Notes under the pieces: model-generated
Database searches by the model: none
Seen by the model: the letters and a program-made list of their open reading frames with translations, nothing else
What the model was told of the DNA's origin: nothing
NCBI GenBank assembly: GCA_021161765.1
Contig: JAGGZZ010000135.1
Span: forward strand, 1 to 5,029
Reading direction: 5' to 3'
DNA: 5,029 nt
Origin: Candidatus Methanophagales archaeon
Lineage (GTDB): Archaea > Halobacteriota > Syntropharchaeia > Alkanophagales > Methanospirareceae
Program-made: the position numbers and the translations under genes
In this document: piece after piece, positions 4,788 to 5,029 of the stretch
Layout: each line of letters starts with the position of its first letter
Numbering within the stretch: position 1 is the first letter of the stretch

Positions 4788-5029
4788 ATGGACATAGAGA
4801 AGCTCTGGGAACTTTTGCATAAGGAGAGAAGCACGGCATCACTGCAGGTGTTACCTGAGACCTTCCATGAGGACGTGAGAGAATATCTAAAGAAGTTAGA
4901 GGATGAGAAAGCAGAAGCGGGTGGCGATAGGGGGAGAAGCGAACTTGTGGAAGACGAGATACGAAACGCAAGAATGAAAGCAGAGGATATTATCCAGAGA
5001 CGCATAGGAAAAATAGTAAAACTTGCCAG
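4788..5029 (+). CDS. Archaeal GINS complex subunit (Gins51/Sld5-like), N-terminal part, cut by the right edge
   Basis: GINS binds MCM and Cdc45/GAN (RecJ-like) in the archaeal replicative helicase complex. Eighty codons plus two bases are in the window. The translation starts MDIEKLWELLHKERSTASLQ, then LPETFHEDVREYLKKLE at 22-38, a short Gly/charged linker at 39-51, and ELVEDEIRNARMKAEDIIQ at 52-70 followed by RRIGKIVKLA at 71-80. This is the helical A-domain of the archaeal GINS family: the Leu-Pro-x-x-Phe motif, the long charged helices, and the Glu-x-x-Asn-Ala-Arg and Arg-Arg-x-x-Lys-Ile-Val patterns fit well. The small C-terminal B-domain would lie beyond the edge. ATG 4788 begins three bases after the cysteine desulfurase stop without its own ribosome site, suggesting co-transcription. 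The paralog (51/15 or 23 type) is inferred from A-before-B order and is not certain. Confidence 0.85.
   Translation, partial: MDIEKLWELLHKERSTASLQVLPETFHEDVREYLKKLEDEKAEAGGDRGRSELVEDEIRNARMKAEDIIQRRIGKIVKLA

Noticed and set aside
4673..5005. Minus-strand open frames over the desulfurase end and the GINS start
   Set aside because: The plus strand reads as a clear GINS A-domain; the minus frames are Ser/Leu/Phe-rich shadows.

Overview
The window is most likely a piece of an archaeal chromosome. It carries a group I geranylgeranylglyceryl-phosphate synthase (archaeal ether lipids), the start of an archaeal GINS replication subunit, a DUF2099 / methanogenesis marker 8 protein, and a QueC enzyme (preQ0, used for archaeosine). 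Marker 8 points to a euryarchaeal methanogen or a methane/alkane oxidiser. The GGGPS resembles the Archaeoglobus form as I remember it. An ANME-1 or Syntrophoarchaeum-like host is a reasonable guess, but it is not proven here.

Layout. Positions 1-120 are strongly pyrimidine-rich on + and have no convincing gene; a lysine/glutamate/arginine-rich minus frame may be the edge of a leftward gene. Positions ~125-917 are an AT-rich block with two short same-strand reading frames. The first is the C-terminal part of a NurA-type nuclease. The second is a 72-residue protein that may be the start of a HerA-type helicase (HAS barrel). Together they look like a NurA-HerA operon truncated at both outer ends. 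At 914 the base composition changes abruptly and an intact GGGPS gene begins, its ATG overlapping the stop of the short frame. Positions 1598-1835 are a 238-base gap holding an inverted array of 10-bp repeats and a possible promoter for queC (1836-2522). The 118-base convergent gap 2523-2640 is filled mainly by a degenerate CAAA-rich repeat. The marker 8 gene runs leftward (3486-2641). A short AT-rich divergent promoter region with a central near-palindrome separates it from a SufS-type cysteine desulfurase (3543-4784), which is followed after 3 bases by a GINS gene cut by the right edge.

How the genes relate. Most are single housekeeping functions: membrane lipid synthesis, tRNA modification, sulfur mobilisation and replication. 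The divergent marker 8 / cysteine desulfurase pair could share regulation, and the desulfurase and GINS genes are probably co-transcribed. I see no complete new defence or mobile system. The parts most worth a second look are the truncated NurA/HerA block with its sharp edges, the two intergenic repeat families, and the palindrome in the divergent promoter.
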